Shown: positions 50,144 to 62,654 of the stretch, one piece after another | Layout of the letters: each line of letters opens with the position of its first letter | Position numbering within the stretch: position 1 is the first letter of the stretch | Origin: Patiria pectinifera | Lineage: Eukaryota > Echinodermata > Asteroidea > Valvatida > Asterinidae | Assembly (NCBI GenBank): GCA_029964075.1 | Contig: CM057149.1 | Span: 3,544,465-3,608,464, forward strand | Length of the DNA stretch: 64,000 nucleotides | Reading direction: 5' to 3' | Position numbers and translations under genes: made by a program | The notes under the pieces: model-generated | Told to the model about the DNA's origin: nothing | The model's database searches: none | The model's input: only the letters and a program-made list of their open reading frames with translations

Positions 50144-53100
50144 TTACAAAAATGTTCTATAGAATTCTTTAGAACGTTTTATACAGTTCTATAGAACTCT
50201 ACAGGCTCGCCAATTCTCTATAGAATTTCTATAGAGGGAGTCTATAGAAATTGTTTACTCTATAGAATTCTATAGATTTTTCAAACAAGTTTTTTCTATA
50301 GACCCCAAATTTCTATAGAAAGGTATTATTTCTATAGAGAAGTACTTCTATACAAGGATAATTTCTATAGAGAAGTATAATTTCTATAGAGAAGCATACA
50401 TTCTATAGAGAAGTTTATTTATATGGAAAAGTACAAGATTATCATTTAATATTAAAACAAATAGAAGCTATACATCAATACATTTCCAGCGAGGAAATGA
50501 GGTTGTTTGTTAATCATTCATGCTACATGTAATGTATTCACGATCTTGAGTTACTACTCATGATTTGCATAGCTTGAACCATGCTATATAACATAGCGTT
50601 TGCAAGAAATTTTTCTTTTTACAACTACAACTATTCAAGCACATACAGAAATAATTATTGAGTTTTAGAATGTGAAAGAAGAAACTTAAGTTCCATCTGC
50701 ATTTTTATTGTAATTAATCCTTCAAAAAGAGCATACATCACATTACATTTCATACTTTATATAGCAATAAAATCATCAAGTCAGGATACCCCTCCTTATG
50801 CAGCTCGCCCCAGACGCACTGGATAAACTAGGAGTTCGAATAAACAGACGGCTACACACTAATCTAATTACCCCTACCCCCAGCCCCACACCCAGAATGA
50901 GAAGTGACCGACCACCTGCTAAAAGCAAGGTCAGATTACAACCACTTGTATTGCCTTCCGCTGGTCACCAGTTTCACCCAACATGTTTTATAGTTCCATG
51001 CACGGCATGTACATGTACACACGACCTTGCATACCAGTCAGTTCCAGAACAGAAACTGCCTGTGTAGCAGATTTGAATTCAGTCAGTTGGACCAAAGTGG
51101 ACCATGGAGCTATGGTGGGAAGGATCGAGGAATGGGTTTGCTGGAAACAATAAACACATGTATTGTCATGATTGTACAATGTACTTGTTTGTACAAGAAG
51201 TTTGAGACGAAATTGCTCAAACCATGAATGTTGGCAGTAAAGTGCATGCCTATGGAAACTTTCAAGAATTAATTGCTGTTCTTGAAAACACATTTGATGG
51301 AGATTTAACTGTGTGCCTCCATGGTGTAATGTTGCCTACATCTCCGGATGATCATGATTTGCACGGTGCTGTACTACTCTGCTAGAATTACGGAAGACGT
51401 GAAGGGTCTGGGTGAAAACGATGGTGACTGGTGAGTTAAAAGATTTGATTTAAAACCACCTTAAATTGTTGCAGAATAGAATAGTGACATTATATCAATA
51501 TTTTATAACAAACTGTCAATGTTGTTGTCTCAGTCATGACGGTCATTATACAGTTCGTGATTACCAGATTCCTTTCTCAGCAAAGTTGCAAGAGAACATC
51601 AATTTGTAAGAACTACAAAAGTACATGTAACTTGTCATGATTGTTTAATATGGGTCAATTCTGCCCGTCCCATGTTCTGGGTCGCTATGACTCCTTTTTG
51701 ACATTTGGGATGTTGGTCTGTCGTACTTAGCTACGACAGACCACCATCCCAAGTGTCAAAAAGGAGTTCTAGCGACCCAGTTAGTGGGACTACTTCTGCC
51801 CAAACTCCCTCCCTAAACCATGGAGAAAGTATTCCTCCATGACTAAACTAAGGGGTGCATCAATAGATTTAAATAGGGTCGAATCAACAAATAAGAATCA
51901 GCTGATTTGACATGTTTGAGGAATAAGATTCTGAATATGAACAGCATTGAGGAATAAGATTCTTAGGTCATCATGGCCATGTTTGTTAGTGGACATTAAT
52001 TTCATTAACATCACACTTTGTTTTGTAAAAATTATCGTTTACAAAATGAACAATTCTTTTTCCCCACTGCAGACTTTCTCAAATGACACATCTAGAATTC
52101 TACATCTACCTGTCTCCATGATCCTTTGCGCTATGCATGGATATGATCTACCAAAAACTACCGAGATGAGCTGCAGTATGTGCATGTACAAGACAAAGAC
52201 TGTCTGACTGCTTCTGCCCCGGCTCTGCAAATTGGAGGCAGCGGCATGCATCCTTAACAAGCAGTTGGAATCATCGTCCTAATCTACAAGATGTCAGTGG
52301 ACATCTAATCTACAAGATGTCAGTTCCAGAAACTACAATGGACATTACTTTTAAAAAGATTATCATAAAGTTTGTTCCATACATACACACATGAACATGC
52401 AAATGATATACAGGCATGTCACAGCGTGATAGAATGACTCTTGGAAATTACGATCAGTACTTTCCTCCAAACTTCCAATTCTAGTTGTCAAACGTGTCTG
52501 AATACCATTGCCTTTCAACAAAGCTCTATGCATGGTTTTACAAACTGAATATAGGCATGGATTGTTGCAACCATCACAAGTCTTTCGTGCATGTGTCTTT
52601 CTTGCCAAATTTATAGTATCCCTCTCAGGAAAACAATTCATATAAAAAATGTGTTTATTTTATTTTTTTTAGCCCAACTTCTGCTATTTTTTTCACCACA
52701 TTAACCGTGTACACTGTACAGACTGTGTTCATTATTGGTGCCTTTGATTTTAATACACTGCACTGGAAAGATATCTGCTCATCCCCTACATGCACAAATT
52801 TGTAAATTCAGAATATGTCTGTCCAACTGTAATTGTGTCATGGTTGTTTTCCTGATTTTATTTAGAATAAAGAGTAACGCCATGGTAATATCACATTTTG
52901 AAGTTAACAGAAATCTATATTAATTTTCAACCAAATTTTTCTCAATGAACATGTGTAAAAATGTCTGCAAGAATTGTATTAAATGTTCTATAGAAAAACC
53001 TACATGTATCATATTTCTAAGGAATTCTATTAAGCGAAGCTTATAGAAAAGGGCCAAACTTCTATAGAACTTTATTAAGTTCTATAGTCTATACAATGTT

Positions 53101-53599
53101 GCAAAACAAGCTACACATTTTCTATAGAGTTCTATAAAACGTTTTTAGAGAAATTTGAAACCTCTATACAATCCTATAGAGTTCTATAAAATAGTTCATA
53201 GAAAAAGTTCCAAATTTTCTATAGAGTTTTATATAATATTTTTTATAGAAATTTCAGAAATTCTGAATAAAATTCTATAGAGTTCTACAAAATATTTCAT
53301 AGAAAAAGTCCAAATTTTCTATAGAGATCTATAGAATATTTTAAATAAAACTAGCCTATTTCTATAGAATTTTGTTCATTGTTCTATAGAAAAGGTATAA
53401 TTTCTATAAAATTCTATAAACCGCTGTATAGAATTATGGCCCATTTTTTCTATAGAATCTCTATAAAATCTCTATAAAACCTTATAGAAGATTTCTAAAG
53501 AAACTCTATAAAATTTCTATAGACAAAATTCTATAGAATGCTTTATAGAATTTCTATAGAATTCTTTCTTATAGAATTCTATAGAAATTTTTTGTAAGG
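50144..53599. mobile_element. DNA element with CCCTTACAAAAA termini and subterminal TTCTATAGAA palindromes (3.5 kb)
   Basis: The ends CCCTTACAAAAA (50144) and TTTTTTGTAAGGG (to 53599) are inverted copies. The outer 280 bp (50150-50420) and 600 bp (52985-53590) are dense in TTCTATAGAA and TCTATAGAATTC. The centre (50420-52985) has no convincing gene, and a foldback sits at 51652-51803. Organisation parallels the 2.6-kb element at 21604-24219. Flanking AA on both sides is the only possible duplication. Confidence 0.75.
51652..51803. mobile_element. Nested foldback element (about 150 bp)
   Basis: Arms of about 72 bp (GACTCCTTTTTGACATTTGG, GGTCTGTCGTA with complements) around a short loop near 51731. 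Nearly perfect over the inner 40 bp. Confidence 0.8.
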
Positions 53600-54110
53600 G
53601 AATAACCGCCGCCTGTGCATGCATTTGATGTGACTATTGGTTAAGTCCAAGCATAGAGCTAGGCTATAGCTCTATACGTAATACGGAAGATGTCGACAGT
53701 TTTAAGAAATGAACAATCAGAAAATGAGTGCTTCGTACACTTAGTGCCAACAATGCTTATGTTCCAAACACTATCGATGAATTTGTTCATAATACTGTTC
53801 TTATAAACCACCGATCTGTACACTGTTTATGTATGGTGTATGCGCCCACGACAAGATAGACTTGACGAACAGAGTGATATGTACATTTTTTATGGCGCCC
53901 TTGTGCCTTCTGCCTGTATGCCACCCATAGTCAGTTTTTAGAGAACAGTGTTACATATAAAAGAAAATACACTTATGTATTCCCGTTTGATGATCCCTCG
54001 TCATGCATTTACAGCACGTCATTAGAAGTTAATACGGTGCATTATAGTTTACAAGCACGTGAATTTAACATGTCTGTGCCAAGGTCGATCCAGAGACTTT
54101 TATGCTTGAA
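53600..54110. other. ROCO intron sequence (exons 2-3)
   Basis: No gene recognised. Confidence 0.4.
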
Positions 54111-54765
54111 CAAGGGCGGATCCAGAGGTGGTGGTGGTGGTGGAGGGGGGGGGGCACGGGGCCACCCCCAAAACAAATAACTACCAATGTTTTTATTTTT
54201 TTTGTAACTTTGCAAAAAGGCTGCCTTTGCGTACACCACCCACAAAACTCAATAAAAGCAATCCATGTGCAACCCCTTTCCTTTTTATATTAAACTTTGG
54301 GCGGAAAAGTTCGTCACCGACACCACGAGGTAACACCCTAGAACACATAAGAGCTACTTTGTGACAACCGCTCAATGAAAATTGTTGGTTTTACGACATA
54401 ACACTCAACTGTGCGCCCGCATATCGGACACTCGCGCGAAAGATTTTCGTTTTCACAAAGTTACAACACTTGTACGAAAAAACTTTTTGGATAAAACCGT
54501 TTGACAAGAATGTGATTAATCCATTTTATTATAGGATTGCCAAAAAAAAACCAATAAAAAGCTTTCAATCTGGTGAATTTAAGATGAGTGTTACTTTGTA
54601 AAAACGAAAATCACTTGTTTCTGTAAAATACGCGCGCGTGGTGCAAATTCAAGTCCACTTAAGTGCAACTTCGTGGTGTCGCTCACCATTTTTGACCCAC
54701 TTTTTCGGGACCAAACACTTCCCCCACCGCCAAGAAAAAAACATTCTGTTCTGGATCCGGCCTTG
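54111..54765. mobile_element. hAT-like non-autonomous element (655 bp)
   Basis: Termini CAAGGGCGGATCCAG and the inverted copy CTGGATCCGGCCTTG. Flanking octamers TGCTTGAA (left) and TGCAGGAA (right) match at 6 of 8 positions, as expected for a decayed 8-bp duplication. GGT/GGGG-rich near the left end, CCCCC-rich near the right. Non-coding. Confidence 0.65.
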
Positions 54766-55365
54766 TGCAGGAAGAAACGAGAACTGATAGCGCTCAAATT
54801 ACATGGACATTTCTTAAACGTTTTGTCTGTCACCAACAGAGTCTTAAAGCACCGTGCACATTATAGCGCTCTTCATGGCGTGCAGGCTGTAAATGCATAC
54901 TCAATGCTAATTTGATCAAGAAAGTTGGCAATATGCACGCCAACGACGTAGGGTTAAGCTTGGTTCTACAGAAAAAAATGGCTTCAAATATCCCTAAAAC
55001 AAAATGGTCTCATGCTAAGTTTACACATCTTCTTGCCATTTTATAGGTGGCGCATTATCACCTTGTTCCAACTTAGCTCTCGAAAGAATTCATGTGTGCA
55101 AACATGGTATGATATCAGTAGGCCTACGTCTCGGGTCTGTTCACCAGATAGACCGTATGGACTGCGGGTGTCTAGTTATAAGAGGGTGTTCCTTGCTATG
55201 TTAGTTTATAACAATGCCCACCCAAACGGTAAAAAGCATTTGTCGTCTGCCTCTGCCGTAACTAAACGTATTTAAGTTTATTAGTTTAAAATGTTATATT
55301 CAAACCAAGAACAGTCTATCATATTGACTGCAGCAGAAAAAAAATCATAACTTGAATGTCTGTAC

Positions 55366-55454
55366 CTCTTTTACAGCTCCAAGATTGTGCAGAACTGATG
55401 TTTATGGTGCAGTCCGTAGTGACGCCTTCTGTTGACAATTCATTGCTGTTAAAA
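55366..55454 (-). CDS. ROCO exon 2: Roc switch I region
   Basis: 89 bp between a good acceptor (tttacag) and donor GAG|GTACAG. It encodes FNSNELSTEGVTTD and a following strand ending in WSCKR. A conserved STxGI-type threonine after the P-loop is characteristic of Roc switch I. The phases fit both neighbours exactly (2 in, 1 out). Confidence 0.7.
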
Positions 55455-57660
55455 CTGTAAATAAAAAAAAGTCATTCTAGCTTTAAATAAATGTACGATC
55501 TAGAAGTCTATGCTCCAGTCTTGTTCCAGTAATCGAGTCACTAAATTCAATGGGTTTATTTGAAGGGGGAAGGGGTAGTTTCAAGGAGTGAAAAAGCTTC
55601 CGATAGTAAACATCTACTGTGGGCCTTTTTTTCTCTCTCCTTCCATGTATTGCCCATATTGGGGTCATTAGCTGTATCCCTGGCCCCTTCCCACTCTTCA
55701 GTTCTATTTTCAGTTTTTCTTTGCCAATTTGAAATTCTAAATACACGTAATGTATAAAATATAACTCTATATATGTAGTTAAAAAGTAGCTTTTAAGATA
55801 ATCTTGCTTGCCATACAAACATAGGATCAATAATAATGCCTTAAACCTCGCATGAAAAAGTTGATCCATGTCGTCCACGCCTCAGTGACTCCAAATGAGG
55901 AGTCATAATTCTGAAAAGCTTAAACAGGGTCTCCGGAAATCGTGATTTCATTATTACATCGGAGTATGGTTTATAATAAAGTTGCGCCATCATTGGTCAC
56001 CATGACATCGCCTGCATAACAACGTATCAAGTGTTCCACCCCAGATCACGCAATGAGTGGTCCCAAACTGGAGCATTTACCAATGTCTCGGTGGGGGAAG
56101 AGTACAATGTTACTGTAAAAAGAAATGTACCTGGCGACCCTTGTTAATGGTATGCACATCAACGTTCTGGCCGCGGAAGTGAGCAATGACCGAGAGAGAC
56201 CCGTTTCAGGAAAATATACTGGCAGGCGATTGGCACAATTACATAAAACGGAATTATATCAGATTGTATGATACACAGACATGCAGGCACTCAAGTAAAT
56301 GCATGAGCTCCGTGCGCCAACAGAGAGGCCGCCTTTTTACCTAGCAACGACGTCCCATAGGCGGGACATTTTAGCTGGGTGCAAGCACCGTTCTTTGTGT
56401 GTGATGCACGTACACCAGGGGATTCGCACTATGTACACGCAGTGGTCTTTATATAGAGAACACTGGCAGTGGTACGGCCGCGCCGTCGTGGCAAAATTGC
56501 AGTCAGGCAAGATGGCGTCGGTCGGTCACCCCAAGCTGTACTTTCTTTGCCGGTGAGGGGGTACTTGTGAATGGAGCGGATAATGAATTGAAGGCAAGAA
56601 GTAAGTTACAGTAGTGTAACTTTAAAGATGCATTTCCCGTACTACTTTCGAGTTTCCTCCCGAAAACTATTCCTTTTCTAAATTGATGCCAACTCAATTT
56701 CAAGTTGAGATGCCAATAAATCCTAAAGATATTCTGTGGAACTATTTCTTATGTTTTAACCACAATGCCATTCACCTTTGATATACGGGGTCAAAATTAA
56801 TTAGGCAATTCACAAAGCCAATTGAAGTTAATACACACAGCATTTTTTTTTATAGATATCCTGATGAAACGGACTGTGTGCACACAGTCGTACTTTATTT
56901 AAATCTAGAGGACAAGGCATTGTCTTTTCCTTTGTCCCTATAATATAACACAACCCCATAGACTATAGCACACAAACTCACTACCAAAGACTGTTTTCAA
57001 TAAAAGAGGACGACGAAGAATCTGTTATTCTCCCTTTGTTTGCCTGTCCTCGGGATGTCTGTAAAGTAAGCAAACAAAACCTTACAAATGCAGTTTTTGG
57101 GGTACTTGCATTGTTCTTCCTTTCTCTCTTTTCTTTAGAATTTCTTTCCAAAGGGTACCAATTTACAAAGGCTGACTTGCGGGGTACCGTTGTTCCCTTT
57201 GTGTGAGCACACACATACAGAAGGACAAGCCAGTAGCCCCTTCGTCTTCGCCGGCAGAGAATAATTAAGAGAAAGATAGTCCAGTGTCATCTCTCATAAT
57301 CCACTAGTATGCATTGCACAATGAATTCCATTAACCCTGCGCAGCGTTTACAATTTTTGTTTACAACAACTCGTCGACGGTGACCCCCTGGGCAGCAGGT
57401 ACTTTCCCGCACTACGCAAGACCCTATCCATAGCAATACAACAAAAAGCAACGTGCCAGACAGTGTCCAGACAGTGCGCTGGAAATATAATTGACTGGCG
57501 GCTGTGGTATACAGTTATGAAGGGAGATGGCTGTGTCAAGTTACAGGTCTTTGTTGATGTTTCAATGACACTTGGCTGGAGGCCTGGTCGAAAGTTTGTT
57601 GACACGGCCTTGGTGTAGCCCTGGCTGCAAAATTCATTGAACCTTTAATTTAATACAGAC
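55455..57660. other. ROCO intron (exons 1-2)
   Basis: No gene or clear repeat recognised. The minus-strand open frame at 55483-55878 has no family features. Confidence 0.4.
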
Positions 57661-57765
57661 CTTGCATGAATGAGACTCCTCTTCAGGCAAGTTTTTCCAA
57701 CGCGTTCTTGACCGACGATCATCAGTCGTGTGCGATGTACTGTTGCACTGCCCTTTTCGAGTGCT
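57661..57765 (-). CDS. ROCO exon 1 (of those found): Roc P-loop
   Basis: 105 bp, encoding about 34 residues with a textbook Walker A motif GQERVGKTCL after a beta-strand LMIV. This is the nucleotide-binding G1 loop of a Roc GTPase. Acceptor context is ccaaag before the exon. The donor is AAG|GTCTGT, a weak but acceptable GT. It starts with one base of a split codon and ends in phase 2, matching the next exon at 55454. Further upstream exons must exist. Confidence 0.8.
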
Positions 57766-57914
57766 CTTTGGTAAACTGCCCGATTCCTTATTTCAGCAGA
57801 CACGTCTAGAAAAAAAAAATCGAAAAAGGCTTACACCTAATTCTGAAGTTTCTCATATAATTTTCGGATACTGTAAGTCATTCCACAAATGTAAGCGGAG
57901 CACGGAATAATATT

Positions 57915-58735
57915 ATGTGTCTGTGCTACAGAATGCAACTGTTGTCATAGTTTGACCAAGCTGGATCTTGAAATCAAGATTTCTTGATCACCATACAGGG
58001 TGAGTAAAAAAAAAGCGGAACCCAAACCCCCAAAATATGTTTCATATTTTGAAAAAAATATGTAGCACCAAAAATAAAAATGACTGGAAAGCCAATTTTA
58101 TAAGCTACTTTTACAGGAAAAGATACTGAAATTGCTCGATCCGTTTAAAGAATATCACCATTTAAACACACCTCTTTCGTCCAAAATGCGATTTCAACAA
58201 TCGTCGTCACAATTGTCTTTAAACATCACCAGCGATAAAACCTCAGTTTAAAAGTGAAATGTATTCAACAAAGTCCTTTTGAAAGCCCATCTTCAAAAGA
58301 AAGTGGATTATATAAATCATATTGTTTGCCTAACCAGGGTTGTTAATAAAGATATTGTGTACTACACTAGTTGTTGACAGTTGTTGAAACAAGTATTCTG
58401 TGTCATTTTCTTTGTTGTTCCAAACAGTCAGAACACACAATACATTTTCGTTTCTGACGAAACAGGTTTTAGGTTCATTGTGTTAAATAGTGATATTTAC
58501 TGAACGTTTTGAACAATTTCAGGTTTTTTTTCATCTAAAAAGTAGTTTCTGAAATTTTCTTTCCAGTCATTTTTGGTGCTACATATATTTTTAAATACGA
58601 AATATATTTTTGGGGGGTTAAGGGTTCCGCTTTTTGTTTTACTCACCCTGTATGTTGATCAAGAAAATTTGATTTCAAGATCCAGCTTGGTCGAACTATA
58701 ACAACAGTTGCAATCTGTAACACAGACAACTGTCA
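57915..58735. mobile_element. Foldback element with mariner-like inner ends
   Basis: Outer arms (CTGTGCTACAGAATGCAACT..., AAGCTGGATCTTGAAATC) are inverted at 57918-57990 and 58665-58732. Inner ends read ATACAGGGTGAGTAAAA and TTTTACTCACCCTGTAT, similar to mariner-type termini. Arms stay similar for about 200 bp. No transposase. Confidence 0.7.
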
Positions 58736-59084
58736 AAAATAGTCACTTTAACAATATCGTGAAACCAACATTTGCTTTCAGTAAAGAACTTTAAACATGC
58801 ATGTACTGTACAGTCAGGCAGTATAATTAACGTCAATTACTATAGCTCCATGAGTAGTGATTTCATTGCTTTGGCTACAAACACAAACTTTGGAAAAACA
58901 TTTAGATGTAGATAACCACAGGTTATCTACATTTTAGTGTCTCCCAAACCCTCTGGCCCCCGCTCAATGTTGTCTCCCATTACGCGGTGTGTGCTCTTAA
59001 AGCTGGAGAGAACAACATTGACCGGGGAGCGAGGGAGTGGAAGACCGTGGCAGGCTAAGGAAGTGTTCCAATCATTTAGGCTGG

Positions 59085-59580
59085 GATTGTCAATATAGCC
59101 TTGGTATTGGATTTGGACATTGCGCGTAGTGGGCGCTCAAATAATGTGAAGCCGTATTGGCATACACAGACAACGTATCATCTTCTTCAATTGTTTTTAT
59201 TCCCGTCATTCCGTTATTTGGACCAAAAATCCATCCAAACCATATAGTGTAACCACGGTTCACCGCTGTAAATTATATAAGAAGGAGATGGTCACCCACT
59301 TCCTTTATATTTTTGGTTTGGATGGATCACCGACGGATTTTTTTTCGGCAAAGTAACTGAATGAGTGAATAAAAACAGGTTAAAAAGGATTGTATGGTGT
59401 TTGTGTATCCTATAAGAGCCTTTTAGTTAAAAACAAACTGTATTTTGTACAGTTATTGGACAACATGACATGGTGAACCGTCATGGTGAACCGTTACGAT
59501 GCACCCTGCAATAAAGTTGTGATTTCTAACTTTGTAATGGCCTCTAAATTGTCGCCGGTACTTTCGATGGTCTATTGATT
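59085..59580. mobile_element. Foldback MITE, copy A
   Basis: Contains an internal inverted pair built on ATCCATCCAAACCA / TGGTTTGGATGGAT, and the strings ATGGTGAACCGTCATGGTGA and GTCGCCGGTACTT. A direct copy lies at 59805-60402. Confidence 0.75.
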
Positions 59581-59804
59581 AAGACATTATCACCCATACG
59601 TGTTCGGGGACTTTGCAAAATATATATGTAATTTTATTTCGAATTTTTTGTATTACTATCAATAATTATTATCTTCCCTAAATATGTGTTCTTTCATTCA
59701 ACCTTTGGCCGCCATTTCATATTTTGGAAACAAAACTCAAGAAAACAGCCCCCAAAATGGCATGTCATGCATATTTTGAACTATGAAGAAATTCAGATAA
59801 TGTA

Positions 59805-60402
59805 CAATATAACCTTTATATTGGATTTGGACAGTGCCGTAGAGGGCGCTCAAATAATCGCGCGCGCGCTGGTTACATATAACAAGGTCAATGCATACAG
59901 GATCCACCATGACGGTTCACCATATCATTTCATGGTCAATGCATACACGATTCACCATATCAGTTTGGCCGATATTTTGACAAAATACAGATTGTGTTCA
60001 ATGTGAAGCCGTATTAGGATACACAGACAACGTATCATTTTCTTCAATTTGTTTTTATTCCCGTCATTTTGTTATTTGGACGAAAAACCCATCCAAACCA
60101 TAGTGTAACCACGGTTCACCGCTGTAAATTATATAAGAAAGAGAGTCACTCACTTTCTTTATATTTTGGTTTGGATGGATCACCAATGGATTTTTCGGCA
60201 AAATAACGGAATGAGTGAATACAAACAAATTAAAAAAGGATGGTGTGGTTGTTTGCGTATCCTATTAGAGCCTTTCAAGTTAAAACTGTATTTTGTACAG
60301 TTTGAACAAAATGGCATGGTGAACCGTCATGGTGAACCGTTAGGATGCATGCTACAGTAAACATGGCCTCTTAATTGTCGCCGGTACTTCCGATGGTCTA
60401 TA
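59805..60402. mobile_element. Foldback MITE, copy B with internal insertion
   Basis: Direct repeat of copy A, with the same order of motifs. About 130 bp extra at 59858-59990 contain TTCACCATATCA repeats and GCGCGCGC. Confidence 0.75.
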
Positions 60403-60472
60403 GGTAAAGAATCTCACCGGAAATAAATACACGGGGATTGTTCCCTACAGCTCCGCACAGGACTCAATGGAG

Positions 60473-60630
60473 AGGAGTTCACAGAGGAGATCCCAGAGGT
60501 GATCCCGGCGGTGGCCCCAGAGGAGAACCCAGAGGAGACCCCAGAGGAGACCCTAGAGGAGAACCCAGAGGACATCCCAGAGGAGACCCCAGAGGAGAAC
60601 CTAGAGGAGCCCCAGAGGTGACCCCGCCCT
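60473..60630. repeat. GGAGACCCCAGA-type minisatellite
   Basis: Tandem 12- and 18-bp variants of CCAGAGGAGACC and CCAGAGGAGAAC. Open on both strands (Arg-Gly-Asp-Pro or Gly-Ser-Pro-Leu repeats) only because of its period, not as a gene. Confidence 0.9.
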
Positions 60631-60639
60631 TAAAGAAAT

Positions 60640-61140
60640 GTCCAATGAGCATCCCATGGGATTCCCATGGAATCCCATGGGACCTCATGGGAAACCCACG
60701 GGGTCATCAAGAACACCATGTAAGTTCAAATGATCACCATGGGAGATTTTATGCCCATTATGGGAAACCCATGGGAACACAATGGAGATTACATGGACAA
60801 CATGTGAACACCATGGGGATTTTATGAGCTCCATGGGAACACCATGGGATTTTATTGACACTATGGGAACACCATGGGGATTTTATGGACATGATAAGAA
60901 CACCACGTGCAATTTATGAACACCATGGGAACACCATGGGAACATTGTGGGGATTTTATGGACACCATGGGAACACCATGGGGATTTTATGAACACCATG
61001 GGAACACCATGGGGATTTTATGGACACCATCATGGGGATTTTAGACACAATGGTACACCATGAGGATTCGGACGCCATGGGAACACCATAATGTGGGTGA
61101 TATAATTATGGACACAATGGAAACACCATGGAGATTTAAA
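60640..61140. repeat. CACCATGGGAACACCATGGG minisatellite
   Basis: Degenerate array of CACCATGGGAA and GGGGATTTTATGGA blocks, with period about 24-36 bp and many variants. Adjacent to the preceding array. Confidence 0.9.
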
Positions 61141-61379
61141 AGGTGGCACGGGGACACGAGTTGGTTATGCTGGAGAATATGAATATGCCAAGGGAACCAT
61201 CATATACCCGATTGCACTCCCAAGTTACAGGCAAACCTTCTTTAATTTAACAACCCCCATCGTAGTTCTGTGATGTACTTTACAATATGGTACAACTTGA
61301 CAAGTATTATGGGAGCAATAATGTGGATATTGGTCAAAGAGTGCATAAGCCAATTTTAATACGTGGCAGTGATGTAGTG

Positions 61380-61500
61380 CCTTGATGCTGGGCCTTGGCC
61401 TTAAGGCTGCCTTAAGGCTGGATTTTAGGGCCTTGGCCTTGGCCTCGAGGCTTGAGGGCAAAAGCTTTGGCCTTGGCCTTGGCCTTGAGGATTAAGGGCC
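61380..61500. repeat. CCTTGG-type simple repeat
   Basis: Imperfect GGCCTTGGCCTT/TTAAGGCTG tract. Confidence 0.85.
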
Positions 61501-62640
61501 TTGCAATTTTGAGTCAAGGCTCTTCAAGGCCCATAGATTTTTGCGTTTTCCGGATAAATCTGTTTGAAATTTTGTTGTTACCATTTTAATCGTATTACCA
61601 TGGAGGAGGGAAGCGTGCACCCTATAGATTTGTGTGTTGGGCACACTTCCACTTTTGTAGCATCACATTTTGTTACTATTGTAGTAGATTTGCTGCAAAA
61701 ATATTCCGTACACTTGTGGGGCTAATGAGATGATCACTTTAATTTGCATATAACTATGGAATAGATCTGATTGGTTGTATATGTCTCCCTGATAAGTGCT
61801 AAAGATTTGCATGTATCTGTTTTAGATAATGCTGATATTTCTGACCATGTTGGGCCAGCAAATAAAAAATTCCCAAATCAGTTTCTTGGATCCCCCTTTT
61901 GGTTCACTTGGGAGAATTGTGTGTCAATATAGAAGTAAATCATTATTTTGTTTAGTTAAGAGTCATTTCGTGTAAATACTTCATATAAGTGTCCACACTC
62001 AAAAAATCGAATTTTTTTATACTTTGTGGGATGAAAGGACTTTGGGAGCAAGTAGCCAAAATAGACTTTTTAATCCGATATTTTGCCCGTTGCCATGGTT
62101 ACGGGCCATTATGTGTTTTGGCCATTTTGGGGCAATTTTGATGCTGCAAAAATTCATTTTTTGCGTTATTTTCAAAGGTCATCAACCCAAACTGCAAAGT
62201 AATGTCACAAAAATAACTATATCACGACAAAGTATCATCCTTACCCTAAGAAGAAAAAAATAAGAACACTTCTGAAAAATCTCCTTTATATTATTTTTAG
62301 GCCCTATAATACAGCATGTTCTTACAACTAGCAAAATTGCATTTTTTACCCTATTTTTATCCCTCCAAAATGGCACTTGCCAGGGCACTCAGAATAATTT
62401 CCCTCCGGCTATGGTTAGTTCAGACATTGGTCTTTTCATATCTGGTGAGAAATTTTTGGGTTATTGTATAGCCTTTGTGCAGTAGCGCTCCAAAAATGGT
62501 AAATTTCACAAAAACCTTAAAAAGTGTATTTTCAGTGTTTTCCTTTGTTTTGGGTAATAAACTTGTATAATTGGTATTGTTCATGAATCAAGCACATTTT
62601 CACAAACAAAATTAGACTGTTTATCATTTTTAGACCATTG
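61501..62640. other. No gene recognised
   Basis: Upstream of the first placed ROCO exon. No exon of its N-terminal part could be identified here. Confidence 0.35.
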
Positions 62641-62654
62641 GATGAATGGTAGGT

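Larger units (their letters stand above)
5455..57765 (-). other. ROCO-family gene (Roc-COR-Death), 15 exons placed, 5' end missing
   Basis: Host gene span on the minus strand. Exons were joined by eye from AG/GT splice sites. The exon lengths sum to 2,239 bases: one leading base plus exactly 746 codons including the stop, with matching phase at all 14 junctions. Domain order is Roc GTPase (exons at 57765 to 41726), COR dimerisation domain (40030 to 6967), then Death domain (5792 to 5455). ROCO proteins are large G proteins that dimerise through COR. The Death-domain form resembles DAPK1-like and invertebrate-expanded ROCO receptors and implies a role in cell death or innate immune signalling (family knowledge, not shown here). 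The N-terminal region before the P-loop, often LRR, ankyrin or ARM repeats, was not found. Intron sizes range from about 0.3 kb to 18.5 kb, and one contains a whole Polinton. No reading-frame damage was seen, so the gene looks functional. Confidence 0.85.

Noticed and set aside
50150-53590. CRISPR-like array of TTCTATAGAA
   Set aside because: Repeats are short palindromes with irregular spacing at two ends of a transposon-like unit, not repeat-spacer arrays.
55483-55878. 131-aa minus-strand frame next to ROCO exon 2
   Set aside because: No recognisable domain, not needed for the phase-consistent exon chain, composition like intron.
60438-60827. 129-aa open frame rich in RGDPRGEPRG repeats
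   Set aside because: Produced by the 12/18-bp minisatellite, open on both strands, no start context or family.
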